A stretch of DNA of 64,000 bases from Acidihalobacter ferrooxydans (GCF_001975725.1 NZ_CP019434.1:124001-188000); one strand, 5' to 3'. Positions 18,178-27,024 are shown, counted from the first letter of the stretch. Notes: generated by a model not told the origin, from the sequence alone. Program-made: numbers and translations.

Positions 18178-18948
18178 TCATCCGGGTCCGGCAGGCTTCT
18201 GGCGTCGGGCCTGTTCCCGACACGCTGCGCCGAAGGCTTCGAAGATCGCGCAAGAGACCGGATTTTCCGCGGCCCGCCATTCCGGGTGCCACTGCACGGC
18301 GAGGTTGAAACCCGGCGCGTGCGGGGCGGTGATGGCTTCGATCAGACCGTCCGGGGCCACGGCCTCGGCGCGCAGCGCCTCCCCGAGGCGGTCGATGCCC
18401 TGCCAGTGCAGAGAGTTGACGGTGATTTCATCGCGCCCCACGAGGCGCTGCAACAACCCGCCCGCGGTGAGCGCGAGGGTGTGCGCGGGGCCGTATTGTA
18501 TGGCCAGCGGCCGGGTGTCGTCCTCGCGGTGGTCGAGCATGCCGGGCCGTTCGTGGACGCGCGGGTGCAGGCTGCCGCCGTGTGCCACGTTGAATTCCTG
18601 AAAACCGCGGCAGATCGCCAGCACCGGAATGGCGCGGTCAAGCGCGGCGCGCAGCAGGGGCAGGGTCAGCGCATCGCGGGCCGGGTCGTGCTCGGTGCCG
18701 GGGGCGCTCGGTGGCCCGCCGTAACGGGCCGGCTCGACGTTGCTGCGGCTGCCGGTGAGCAGCAGCCCGTCGATCGCGTCGAGCCAGGCGTATGCCGGCA
18801 AACGATCCGGCAGCGCCGGAATCAGCATCGGCACGACGCCGGCAACATCGGTCAGTGCGGTGAGGTATTTTTCGCCGGCGGCATGATAGACATGCGGTGT
18901 GATCATCTTGCGGTCGGCCGGAACGCCGACGACGGGTTTACGTGACAT
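18178..18948 (-). CDS. puuD: Gamma-glutamyl-GABA hydrolase, class I glutamine amidotransferase-like (PuuD-like)
   Basis: This 256-residue cytoplasmic enzyme is of the peptidase C26 family. The nucleophile Cys113 lies in LAICRGFQEFN, and the His/Glu pair in VQWHPEW completes the triad; LLLTGSRSNVEPARYG is also typical. PuuD releases glutamate from gamma-glutamyl-GABA, the fourth step of the putrescine-glutamylation pathway. It is the first gene of the minus-strand polyamine group. A palindromic operator candidate lies 18 bases before its start. Confidence 0.88.
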   Translation of the reverse strand: MSRKPVVGVPADRKMITPHVYHAAGEKYLTALTDVAGVVPMLIPALPDRLPAYAWLDAIDGLLLTGSRSNVEPARYGGPPSAPGTEHDPARDALTLPLLRAALDRAIPVLAICRGFQEFNVAHGGSLHPRVHERPGMLDHREDDTRPLAIQYGPAHTLALTAGGLLQRLVGRDEITVNSLHWQGIDRLGEALRAEAVAPDGLIEAITAPHAPGFNLAVQWHPEWRAAENPVSCAIFEAFGAACREQARRQKPAGPG

Positions 18949-18965
18949 GCAACGGCCTGCCGGGT

Positions 18966-18981
18966 GTGTAATATATTAAAC
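18966..18981. promoter_or_regulatory. Palindromic operator candidate upstream of puuD
   Basis: GTGTAA-TATA-TTAAAC is the same size and spacing as the site at 13562-13577, with one arm mismatch. It is AT-rich and overlaps the likely promoter of the minus-strand polyamine genes. Confidence 0.45.
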
Positions 18982-19133
18982 ATAGCACCGCGGTGCCGGA
19001 CCTCACAAGCGATCTTGCAGGCTCTTTTTGTTTCCCTGGATATGGCGTTATGAAGGTCTTTCACGCATCATTCGACAAGGTCGTGGACAATCCGTATGGG
19101 CGGTTGTCAGTGTGACCGCCAGTCATTGGATAT

Positions 19134-19302
19134 TAAACCCGGATGTTCCATAACGACCGCCGGTCTCGCGGGTCTGTGGATTCCACAAGGGGTATTTCAT
19201 CAGTCGGCCGTCATCACCGATGCGCCGCTCTTTCTGAAATCCCCTTTGTGAAAACACGATCCGGCGCGATATCGGCACTCGTTATGAAACATTCGGGTTA
19301 AA
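19134..19302. repeat. Repeat family D, copy 1 (about 169 bp, terminal inverted repeats)
   Basis: Outer arms of about 23 bases (TAAACCCGGATGTTCCATAA at the left and its near-complement at 19280-19302) enclose an inner inverted repeat (CACAAGGGG with CCCCTTTGTG). The whole element is homologous, in opposite orientation, to 33541-33711. It fills much of the 406-base divergent gap between puuD and the second gamma-glutamylpolyamine synthetase. Confidence 0.75.
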
Positions 19303-19354
19303 CAACGTGGCTGCGACAGCCGCGTCACGCGTCAACCTGCAGGGGGGAACACTC

Positions 19355-20737
19355 ATGGTCGCTTCGACTCACAGCAATCTGCCGGACGAGGTCGTCGCAT
19401 TCCGACAGCGCTATCCGCAGGCGCGCACGGTCGACCTGATCATCCCCGACGTCAACGGCGTGTTGCGCGGCAAACGGGTCGAAATCGAGGTAATCGAGAA
19501 GGTTTTCATCGACGGCGTGAATCTGCCCGGTTCGCTGTTCGGTGCCGACATCAACGGCGAAACCGCCGAGGCAACGGGTCTGGGTTTCGACATCGGCGAC
19601 GCCGACCAGATCTGCCGCGTCGTGCCCGGTACGCTGACCGGCGTGCCCTGGCACCCGCAGTCGATGGGGCAGGTGCTGCTGAGCATGTTCGATCTGGAGG
19701 GCAAGCCGTATTTTGCCGATCCGCAGCACGTGCTCGCCGGTATTCTGGAGCGTTTCACGCGCGACCTGGGCTTCACGCCGGTGGTTGCGGTGGAGATGGA
19801 ATTTTTCCTGATCGACCGCCAGCGCGCCGCGCTCGGCGCCCCGCAGCCGCCGATTTCCCCGGTGACCGGCGAACGCGAGCGCAAGACGCAGGTGTACGGC
19901 ATGGCGGAGATCGACGACTACAGCGCCTTTCTCGGCGATGTCGCCGACGCCTGCGAGGAGCAGAATATCCCCGCCGACACCGCGGTAGCCGAGTACGCGC
20001 CGGGGCAGTACGAAGTCAATCTGCACTACACCCCCGACGCGCACGCCGCCTGCACCCACGCCATTCTGCTCAAGCGCATCATCAAGCAGGTCGCCTGGCG
20101 CCACGGGATGGACGCCACCTTCATGGCCAAGCCTTACGATGCCCTGTCCGGCAGTGGCACGCATGTGCATGTCAGCCTGCTCGACAAGGATGGCCGCAAT
20201 GTGTTCTCCGGTCCCGACGCATACGGCAGCGACACCCTGCGCCACGCCATCGGTGGCCTGATGGCGACGATGGTCGAATCGATGGCGCTGTTCGCGCCCA
20301 ACGCCAACTCCTACCGGCGCTTCCGCCGCGACAGCTTTGTGCCGCTGACGCCGGCCTGGGCGTTCAACAACCGCACCACGGCGCTGCGTATTCCGGCCGG
20401 CCCCGACCACGCGCGGCGCATCGAGCACCGCGTTGCCGGTGCCGACGTGAACCCGTTTCTGCTCACCGCGGCCGTGCTCGCCGGCATGCACCACGGCCTC
20501 ACGCAGCGGCTCGATCCCGGCCCGCCGGTGCAGGGCAACGCCTACGCCCAGCTCGAACCCTGTCTGCCCGATACCTGGGGTCTTGCCTTGCAGGCCCTTG
20601 AAGAGGCCACCATCATTCCGCAGTACTTCGGCGAGGCGTTCGTAAAAGTCTATCTGGCAAATAAATACGCCGAGCGCGAACGGTTCAGCTATCACGTCTC
20701 GCCGCTCGAACACGAGTGGTATCTGCTCACCGTCTGA
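19355..20737 (+). CDS. Gamma-glutamylpolyamine synthetase, glutamine-synthetase family (paralogue 2)
   Basis: ATG 19355 was chosen because AGGGGGG lies seven bases before it; the frame opens earlier at 19307. The 460-residue product has the glutamine synthetase fold: VDLIIPDVNGVLRGKR near the N-terminus, VEMEFFLID, GSGTHVHVSLLDKDG, NSYRRFRRDSFVP, FNNRTTALRIP and RIEHRVAGADVNP. It is likely an ATP-dependent gamma-glutamyl-amine ligase of the PuuA type. It runs with the PuuB-like oxidase 41 bases downstream, giving steps one and two of the pathway, while the other paralogue runs with PuuD on the opposite strand. Confidence 0.88.
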   Translation: MVASTHSNLPDEVVAFRQRYPQARTVDLIIPDVNGVLRGKRVEIEVIEKVFIDGVNLPGSLFGADINGETAEATGLGFDIGDADQICRVVPGTLTGVPWHPQSMGQVLLSMFDLEGKPYFADPQHVLAGILERFTRDLGFTPVVAVEMEFFLIDRQRAALGAPQPPISPVTGERERKTQVYGMAEIDDYSAFLGDVADACEEQNIPADTAVAEYAPGQYEVNLHYTPDAHAACTHAILLKRIIKQVAWRHGMDATFMAKPYDALSGSGTHVHVSLLDKDGRNVFSGPDAYGSDTLRHAIGGLMATMVESMALFAPNANSYRRFRRDSFVPLTPAWAFNNRTTALRIPAGPDHARRIEHRVAGADVNPFLLTAAVLAGMHHGLTQRLDPGPPVQGNAYAQLEPCLPDTWGLALQALEEATIIPQYFGEAFVKVYLANKYAERERFSYHVSPLEHEWYLLTV

Positions 20738-20778
20738 ACCGCACCGGGCGGCGCAGGCCGCCGGAGAGACCGCACACC

Positions 20779-22062
20779 ATGCCGGGCCAGCCGCACGTCG
20801 ACTCCTACTACGCCGCCACGCGCAACCGCACATTCGATTGCCCGCGCCTCGAAGGCGAGGAGACCGTCGATGTGTGCGTGATCGGCGCCGGCATCACCGG
20901 GTGTTCCACCGCCTTGCACCTGGCCGAGCGCGGCTATCGGGTCGCCGTGCTGGAAGGTGCGCGCATCGGCTGGGGCGCCTCCGGGCGCAGCGGTGGGCAG
21001 AAACTGCACGGCTTCGCCTGCGACCTCGGCGTGCTCAAGCGTCAGGTCGGAGCCGAGGCCACGCGCCAGCTGTGGGACATGTCGCTCGAAGCCGTCGATT
21101 TGCTCGACAGGCTCGTCGCGCGCCACGCCATCGACTGCGATGCCGCGCAAGGCTACCTGCATGCCGCCATCAAGCCGCGTCAGCGCCGCGAACTGCTCGA
21201 CTGGATCGAGGTCATGGCGCGCGATTACGACTTCCACGAGCTCGACTTCGTCGAAGGCGACGCCCTGCATGCCATGATCGACAGCGAGCGCTACATCGCC
21301 GGCGTCAGCGATCCACGCAGCGGCCACATCCATCCGCTCAACTACACCCTCGGACTCGCCGCCGCCGCCGAACGCGCGGGCGCACGGTTCTTCGAGGACT
21401 CGCGGGTGATCCGCATCGAACGTGGCGCCCCGGCCGTCGTGCACACCGCCACCGGGCAGGTGCGCGCGGCCCATGTCGTGCTGTGCGCCAATGCCCATCT
21501 CGACGGCCTCGAACCGCGCCTGTGGCGGCGCATCATGCCGGTGGGCACCTACATCATCGCCACCGAACCGCTCGGCGCCGCGCGTGCCGAAGCCCTTCTG
21601 CCCGGCCATGCAGCCGTGGCCGACAGCAACTTCGTGCTCGACTACTTCCGCCGCTCGGCCGACCATCGCCTGCTGTTTGGCGGGCGCGTGTCCTACTCCA
21701 CCCTCGAACCGCTGTCCATCGCACAGTCCATGCGCGCACGCATGCTCAAAGTGTTCCCGGCGTTGGCCGACACGCGTATCGACTACGCCTGGGGTGGCTA
21801 CGTCGCCATCACCCAGAGCCGCGCACCCCACTTCGGCCGGCTGGCCGACAACATCTTCTACGCCCAGGGCTTTTCCGGCCACGGCATCGCGCTCACCGGC
21901 CTGGCCGGCAAGCTCATGGCCGAGGCGGTGGCCGGCACCGCCGAACGCTTCGACGTTTTCGCGCGCATCCCGCACCTGCCGTTCCCCGGCGGGCGCTGGT
22001 TCCGCACGCCAGCCCTGGTGCTGGCGACAACGTGGTTCCGGTTGCGCGATCTGCTGCCGTAA
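20779..22062 (+). CDS. puuB: Gamma-glutamylputrescine oxidase-like FAD enzyme (PuuB-like)
   Basis: ATG 20779 follows GGAGAG at 20763. The 427-residue product is a DAO-family flavoprotein. The dinucleotide-binding motif is VCVIGAGITGCSTALHLAERG, truncated here to its core GAGITG. GWGASGRSGGQ and a C-terminal YAQGFSGHGIALTGLAGKL complete the FAD site. PuuB oxidises gamma-glutamylputrescine to the aldehyde, releasing ammonia and peroxide; the downstream aldehyde would go to the aldehyde dehydrogenase at 12155. The upstream gene supplies the substrate. Related DAO-fold oxidases act on sarcosine or other secondary amines, so specificity rests on context. Confidence 0.88.
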   Translation: MPGQPHVDSYYAATRNRTFDCPRLEGEETVDVCVIGAGITGCSTALHLAERGYRVAVLEGARIGWGASGRSGGQKLHGFACDLGVLKRQVGAEATRQLWDMSLEAVDLLDRLVARHAIDCDAAQGYLHAAIKPRQRRELLDWIEVMARDYDFHELDFVEGDALHAMIDSERYIAGVSDPRSGHIHPLNYTLGLAAAAERAGARFFEDSRVIRIERGAPAVVHTATGQVRAAHVVLCANAHLDGLEPRLWRRIMPVGTYIIATEPLGAARAEALLPGHAAVADSNFVLDYFRRSADHRLLFGGRVSYSTLEPLSIAQSMRARMLKVFPALADTRIDYAWGGYVAITQSRAPHFGRLADNIFYAQGFSGHGIALTGLAGKLMAEAVAGTAERFDVFARIPHLPFPGGRWFRTPALVLATTWFRLRDLLP

Positions 22063-22164
22063 CCGGTGCCTGTTGTCGACGCATGCCGCGCGGCAGTGGC
22101 CTTGTGGTCGATTGTGTGTTGCGCCCAGGGTGGCGCCAGTCGTTCTCCGGATGTGTAGTCAATC

Positions 22165-22282
22165 CGGATACTCCAATAGACGAGGTGACGATTGCGCAGC
22201 GCTGGATTCGCAGGGAATTTTTTCAGCGAGCGGCATCGCATGCGTTATGCCCGAACGAAGCAGCGGATCTTGTGAATCAGGG
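22165..22282. repeat. Repeat family C, copy 1 (about 118 bp)
   Basis: It lies between the convergent puuB-like and DJ-1 genes. It shares ATTGCGCAG, GGATTC, GCGAGCGGCAT, ATGCCCGA and CGAAG blocks, in the same order, with the copies at 61286-61408 and 62283-62393. The central hairpin is partly decayed here. Confidence 0.7.
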
Positions 22283-22858
22283 AACCACCTGCGTCCCCAG
22301 TACGCGCAGGAACGCGGCCAACCACTGCGGGTGGGCCGGCCACGCGGGTGCTGTGACCAGCATTCCGTCGACGACGGCTTCATCCATGCCGATGTCGGCG
22401 AATTCGCCACCGGCCAGTTGCACTTCGGGGGCGCATGCCGGGTAGGCAGAAAGGCGCTTGCCGCGGATTGCGTCAGCAGCGGCCAACACTTGTGCGCCAT
22501 GGCAAATAGCGGCTATGGGTTTGTTCGTCGTGGCGAAGTGGCGTGTCATTTCGAGTACGCGCGGATTCAGGCGGATGTACTCCGGTCCGCGTCCGCCCGC
22601 GATCACCAGACCATCGTATGTGGTTTCATCGATGTCCGCGAAACTCGCATTGAGCGTGAACCGATGGCCGGGTTTTTCGCTGTAGGTCTGGTCGCCCTCG
22701 AAATCGTGAATGGCAGTCTTGATCGTCTGTCCCTGTTTTTTGTCGGGGCAGACGGCGTGAACGGTATGGCCGACCATGGTCAGTGCCTGGAACGGCACCA
22801 TGATTTCATAATCCTCCCCGAAGTCGCCGACCAGCATGAGTAAGCGTTTGGCTGTCAT
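22277..22858 (-). CDS. DJ-1/PfpI family protein
   Basis: This 193-residue cytoplasmic protein has the DJ-1/PfpI fold. The nucleophile Cys119 sits in the elbow [13 protein letters not shown], and the conserved Glu is in GGRGPEYIR. Members act as glyoxalase/deglycase-like enzymes, stress proteins or, rarely, peptidases; the exact chemistry cannot be set from sequence. It is a single gene, converging with the polyamine oxidase gene. Confidence 0.85.
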   Translation of the reverse strand: MTAKRLLMLVGDFGEDYEIMVPFQALTMVGHTVHAVCPDKKQGQTIKTAIHDFEGDQTYSEKPGHRFTLNASFADIDETTYDGLVIAGGRGPEYIRLNPRVLEMTRHFATTNKPIAAICHGAQVLAAADAIRGKRLSAYPACAPEVQLAGGEFADIGMDEAVVDGMLVTAPAWPAHPQWLAAFLRVLGTQVVP

Positions 22859-22980
22859 CGTATTCCCTCCCGTTATTCGAAGCGCGGTCGCAGTGATGGC
22901 CGCGCAGACGATAGACTATAGTCCAGAGACGTCGCGGTGGCTGTTCAGGCAGAGTGAGGCGAGGCGGCAAGGATGTTGCG

Positions 22981-23091
22981 CAAGGCTGTTGAGCGTGGAT
23001 AGTTGCTCTCGTGTGCATGTGTGCGGGCAAACGGCGTTTTTCGCCCGACAATCCTGTTCGCACGCTCGCCTGAGCGACGACAACCGCCTTG
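22981..23091. repeat. Repeat family B, copy 1 (111 bp)
   Basis: CAAGGCTGTTG at the left end and CAACCGCCTTG at the right end form terminal inverted repeats. Internal blocks (GCCCGACAATCCT, GCCTGAGCGAC) match the copy at 26887-27024 on the other strand. It lies in the 443-base divergent gap 22859-23301, which otherwise shows no gene. Confidence 0.65.
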
Positions 23092-23301
23092 CCAGGCGCG
23101 CGCCGCATTCAACAGCGAGGTTCGCTTCATCGACATTGTGCTAGTCATGCAACACGTATACGCCTCCGCAGGCTTGGCTGGCATTCAGGAAACGGGCTTA
23201 GGCGGCGACGAAACACACTCAAATCCGCATACTCAACGAATAAATTCAAGCAACGGATGGCCCGCAGCAAGGCTGGGTTATCGTGAGTGTTGCAGGGCGT
23301 C

Positions 23302-24230
23302 ATGATGGCAATAGACCCGATCAGCATGCTGTTCACCGTGGGCATCCTCGCCATGATGGCCGGCGGGGCTCTGTATGCGATGTACAGAGGCTTGCCTTCG
23401 AAAATCGATGGATTGCTGCCGTGGGCATATGCGCTGCTCAGCGGTGGTGTTGCCGCGTTATTGAGCTGGCAACAGGGCGGCGTACTCAATGGAGTGGCCT
23501 TCGTCCTGACGGCTGGCTTTTATATGGTGGCCCTTCTTCTCCTGTTGTACGGATTCAGGCGTTTCAATAATCAGCCATCGCGCATGACATTCAGCGTCAG
23601 CATCAGCATTGTCGGCCTGGCGTGCGCGGTCTGGGTCGGCCTGTTCGCGAATGAATTTTATCTGCGCATGGCGACCATCTGCGTCTATAGCATCATGATG
23701 TTGCCTGTGCTGATACAGGCGGTCTTATCTGGTGGCGACATCGCGGGACAGCGTCTGGCGCGAAAAATCATCAGCGGTTTGTTCGCGGGCATGCTTGTTC
23801 TGGTGGTCTGGCAATTGGTCATGGTGTGTGTATTCGGCCGCGCGCTCAAGGGTTTCGACAGTTCGTCCGTGTCGAATCTGGTGTTTATGGGTGGTTTTAG
23901 TGTGCTGGTCTTTGGCCTGTTTTTCGGGCTGGTGCTGCTGGTCAGCGGTCGGGTGCGCGCGGAACTGGCGAGCCTCGCCTATACCGATCCGTTGACCACG
24001 ATTCTGAATCGACGGGCTTTCATGGATGAGGCGGGCAGAGCGTTGACGCGGGAGCGGCGTGAGCACAGACCCAGTGTGTTGTTAATGCTTGATCTGGATC
24101 ATTTCAAGCGCATCAATGACCGTTACGGGCATACGCAGGGCGATTGTGTACTGAAACAATTCGCCGAACGTATTCAGGCGGGGCTGCGCGGCGGGGATGT
24201 GTTCGCGCGCTATGGGGGCGAGGAATTCCT
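23302..24230 (+). pseudogene. Diguanylate cyclase gene, 5' part, interrupted by IS630
   Basis: ATG 23302 (or 23305) follows AGGG; a GTG frame opens at 23287. This part encodes about 310 residues: six to seven membrane helices (about residues 5-215) with no large periplasmic loop, then the first half of a GGDEF domain. TDPLTTILNRRAF, LMLDLDHFKRINDRYGH, the RGGD inhibition site and the active-site motif ARYGGEEFL are present. The frame is cut two residues after GGEEF by the IS at TA 24230-24231. Deleting the IS and one TA restores the frame exactly into 25397. The truncated product lacks the last strand and helices of the fold and is probably inactive. Confidence 0.92.
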
Positions 24231-25314
24231 AGTGTAGTGCGTCATTCTGTTTGGAGCTTAACTTTCGATTAGCCCGAACCACCTTTTCCAGAATGTCTTT
24301 GGCCTTGGCCGTCCATATGAACGGCTTCGGGTTTTGATTGTGCTGTTCGATGTAAGTATTGATGCTTTCGATCAGTTCGGGGACGCTGCTAAACACGCCT
24401 CGACGCAACCGTTGAGTCGTCAGATCGCGGAAAAAACGTTCCACCCTATTCAGCCACGAGGCCGAGGTCGGCGTGAAATGCATGTGGAATCGAGGATGCT
24501 TTTCCAGCCACTCACGCACTTTCGGGTGTTTGTGAGTTGCATAGTTATCGCAGATCAGGTGTAAGTCCTTCTTTTTTGGGGTCTCCCGATCAATTTGACG
24601 CAAGAACTTTAGCCATTGCGCATGAGTGTGGCGCTGTTGGCACTGCCCGATCACCTGACCATTCAGCACGTTTAATGCCGCAAACAGGGTTGTCGTGCCA
24701 TGGCGTTTGTAGTCGTGGGTCATGGTCTGGGCGCGACCTTTTTTTAATGGCAAACCCGGTTGTGTGCGATCCAGTGCCTGGACTTGGCTTTTCTCATCAC
24801 AACACAGGACCAGAGCATGCTCTGGGGGACTGAGATACAGCCCCACTATGTCTTCGAGTTTTTCGACAAACTTGGGATCACGAGAGACCTTGAAGGTTTT
24901 AATGCGGTGCGGTTTGAGTCCGTGTGCTTGCCAAATTCGCCGAATCGTTGACGCACTGACACCGGCAACCTCCGCCAGTTGCCTTGTACTCCAATGAGTG
25001 GCGTTAACGGGCTTGGTCCGGGTCGTCAGTCGGACGATTTCCTGGCTATCTACACGGCTTGCCCGACCTCCGCGTGGCCGGTCTTGCGCCACAGCCTCCC
25101 AGCCTTCGTTAATGTAACGATGACGCCAGCGCCCCACCTGCATGCGACCTATACCCATCGCATCGGCAATTTCGTGGTTCGTCTTTCCCTGAGCTGCGAG
25201 CAGGATGATGGAGGCCCGCCGCGCCTCTCTCACGCTGACCGTGTTGGATCGAGCCAGTTGCTCAAGCTGCTTTTGCGTTTCCTCGCTCAATGTAATTTGG
25301 GGGGCAACCCGCAT
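24229..25314 (-). CDS. IS630-family DDE transposase
   Basis: ATG 25314 follows GGAG by seven bases; a longer frame reaches 25359. The 361-residue product has an N-terminal helix-turn-helix region (about 20-125: SVREARRASIILLAAQGKT, NHEIADAMGIGRMQVGRW), a second winged-helix part, and a DDE catalytic core. The Asp of LCCDEKSQVQALDRTQ, the Asp of LICDNYATHKH and the Glu of NRVERFFRDL are all present. It is probably functional. The last codon before the stop lies inside the terminal repeat. The stop TAG is formed by the target TA plus one host base, so termination depends on where the element landed. Confidence 0.93.
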   Translation of the reverse strand: MRVAPQITLSEETQKQLEQLARSNTVSVREARRASIILLAAQGKTNHEIADAMGIGRMQVGRWRHRYINEGWEAVAQDRPRGGRASRVDSQEIVRLTTRTKPVNATHWSTRQLAEVAGVSASTIRRIWQAHGLKPHRIKTFKVSRDPKFVEKLEDIVGLYLSPPEHALVLCCDEKSQVQALDRTQPGLPLKKGRAQTMTHDYKRHGTTTLFAALNVLNGQVIGQCQQRHTHAQWLKFLRQIDRETPKKKDLHLICDNYATHKHPKVREWLEKHPRFHMHFTPTSASWLNRVERFFRDLTTQRLRRGVFSSVPELIESINTYIEQHNQNPKPFIWTAKAKDILEKVVRANRKLSSKQNDALH

Positions 25315-25394
25315 TGCTTTTCTCCAGTCTGTGTGACGCACTACACCAGACCTGAGCATACCTTATAAGAGCCGTTAAATGCGACGCACTACAC
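24232..25394 (-). mobile_element. IS630-family insertion sequence (1163 bp)
   Basis: The element is bounded by TA on both sides (24230-24231 and 25395-25396), the target duplication expected of IS630/Tc1-type transposition. Terminal inverted repeats are GTGTAGTGCGTC at the left and GACGCACTACAC at the right. A second copy of the right-end motif occurs internally at 25335-25346. It carries one transposase gene on the minus strand. The element is intact and sits inside a diguanylate cyclase gene. Confidence 0.95.
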
Positions 25395-25645
25395 TAGTAT
25401 TCTTGCCGGACACGAATACGGGCGATGCGCAGGCCCTGGCCGAGCGCTTGCGCGAGCGGGTATCCGGGCAGCCGTTCGAGTGCAAGGAGGTCAAGACTGA
25501 AATGACGGTGAGCATCGGCCTGTCGTTCGATATTGGCGAGGGAGGCATACCGGAGTTGATCGAGGCGGCCGATCTGGCGCTGTATCAGGCAAAAAATCGG
25601 GGCCGCGACCGCGTTGTGATATTCAGTGACGTGGGGGATTTTTAG
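25395..25645 (+). pseudogene. Diguanylate cyclase gene, 3' part after IS630
   Basis: This is the remainder of the GGDEF domain, beginning VFLPDTNTGDAQALAERLRE and ending with MTVSIGLSFD, a degenerate YQAKNRGRDRVV helix and the stop. Joining 24229 (ending in CTA) to 25397 gives a continuous GGEEFLVFLPDTN sequence. The 3' part alone has no ribosome-binding site of note and no independent function. The first in-frame ATG available to it lies within the IS end. Confidence 0.92.
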
Positions 25646-25890
25646 CTCGAACCTGTTACCCGGGTTCGCGATCCTCGTGTCGGGATGGGCGTTCTCAAGC
25701 GGATTTCCGACCGCGGCAATAGCCTGTTTTATGGATAAGGAAGACAGGCCTGCTTGAGAACGCACCGGGTCGGTGCGAGGGCGCCCGGCACAGGCCCGGT
25801 GGCAATGCGTTACGCGCCAATACGCGGCGCATCTCATCGGTTGCCAGCAGTGGTCACCCGGTTGCAGTGACCGTGAGAATGATTCGGGCT

Positions 25891-26053
25891 AAGAGCCTGT
25901 CGGACTTGGAGGATCGAAGCGAGGCGAGTGGGGAATGGAGGCCAGTTCCCCGGTCTTTTGAGGACGAGTGGTTCTATTCGACGAAAAAGAGCGTGTAAAT
26001 GGGCCTATTATCCCATAGCCACAGCCGATTCTTTCCAAGTCCGACAGGCTCCT
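25891..26053. repeat. Repeat family A, full-length copy (A1, 163 bp)
   Basis: Twenty-base terminal inverted repeats (AAGAGCCTGTCGGACTTGGA at 25891-25910 and its complement at 26034-26053, one mismatch) enclose about 123 bases. Its right end overlaps the stop codon of the GntR gene. It lies in the 406-base gap 25646-26051. The other part of that gap contains a 12-bp inverted repeat (GCGTTCTCAAGC at 25689-25700 and its complement at 25752-25763) and no gene. Confidence 0.85.
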
Positions 26054-26828
26054 AACGCAGAAACCGCTTCAATATCACCATTTCCTGCGCCTGCATATGT
26101 GTCTGCGCGAACTTCATGTGTTCGCGCATGATGCGGCGTACGCGTCTTGCGTCCTTGCGTTCGAGCGCATCGAGCAGTTGCTTCTGGTAGTTGTGGCCGC
26201 CGGCACGCAGTTCCGGCTGTGGCTGCGCGTAGATACGATGGGCAATCGTCAGCTCCTTCAATAAACGGATCAGAAAAAGGCAGGCGAATGACAGCAGCGG
26301 GTTGGGCGCCAGTTCGGCTAGGCGCTCGTGGAAGCGCAGCTCGGCAAAGCGCTGTTCGCGTTCTTCCTCTGCCGTGGCGGGCGGATGATCGTATCGGCGC
26401 ATGAGCTGCTTGAGTTCGTTGCGGTCTTCCGATGTCACGATGTCGATTAGGCTGACGGCGAGATCCGGCTCCAGGCGGATACGCAGCTCGTAGATATCGT
26501 GGAGTGTGATGTCCTTGAAGAAGAAGTAATTGCCAAGTAGTTCACTGGCGCGTTCCAGTGACACGTCCTTCACGTAGGCGCCACCGTGGGGGCCGGTGCG
26601 GATGCGGATCAGGTCCTGTGCTTCGAGCAGCTTCAGTGCCTCGCGCACGGTGCCGCGGCTGGCCTTGAACAGCGTGATCAAGTCCTTTTCCTGCGGAAGC
26701 CGGTCGCCCGGCTGCAAAGCCTGTTCGGCAATCCAGTCCTTCACGGCTTCGGCCAGTTCGCGCGGGCGGTTGCGGCCGCGCGCCGAGGTGGCGCCGCGCG
26801 CATGTGGCATGCCGGGAGGCACGCTCAA
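26052..26828 (-). CDS. GntR-family transcriptional regulator, FadR/FCD type
   Basis: This is a protein of about 258 residues; the start is uncertain (TTG 26828 after GGGGGA, GTG 26822 or ATG 26810). An N-terminal winged helix (about 20-95) has PGDRLPQEKDLITLF and RGTVREALKLLEAQDLIRIR. A helical FCD ligand domain (about 105-255) follows, with the metal/ligand residues suggested by YELRIRLEPDLA, RFHERLAELAPNPLL and the late His of REHMKFAQTH. FCD regulators sense organic acids or amino acids and bind short palindromes. It could control the peptide transporter/amidohydrolase cluster that follows; no target is proven. Confidence 0.88.
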   Translation of the reverse strand: MSVPPGMPHARGATSARGRNRPRELAEAVKDWIAEQALQPGDRLPQEKDLITLFKASRGTVREALKLLEAQDLIRIRTGPHGGAYVKDVSLERASELLGNYFFFKDITLHDIYELRIRLEPDLAVSLIDIVTSEDRNELKQLMRRYDHPPATAEEEREQRFAELRFHERLAELAPNPLLSFACLFLIRLLKELTIAHRIYAQPQPELRAGGHNYQKQLLDALERKDARRVRRIMREHMKFAQTHMQAQEMVILKRFLR

Positions 26829-26886
26829 GCCGTCCCCCGGAGTGACCGAAGGACACGGCTTATTGCGCAGTCAGGTGCGCCCTTAA

Positions 26887-27024
26887 CAAGGCTGTTGTAG
26901 TCGCTCAGGCGCGTGCTAGAGAAGGATTGTCGGGCCAAAAAGCGCGGTTTACAGCGCGTCAATGAGTACAAGAGCCCGATTTTGACGCCCTGGCGTGCTG
27001 CATGAGCAGACAACAACAGCCTTG
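26887..27024. repeat. Repeat family B, copy 2 (138 bp)
   Basis: Terminal inverted repeats CAAGGCTGTTGT (26887-26898) and ACAACAGCCTTG (27013-27024). It is homologous in reverse orientation to the copy at 22981-23091 and shares internal blocks with 62394-62465. It fills the middle of the 388-base gap 26829-27216; the rest of that gap shows no gene. Confidence 0.7.
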
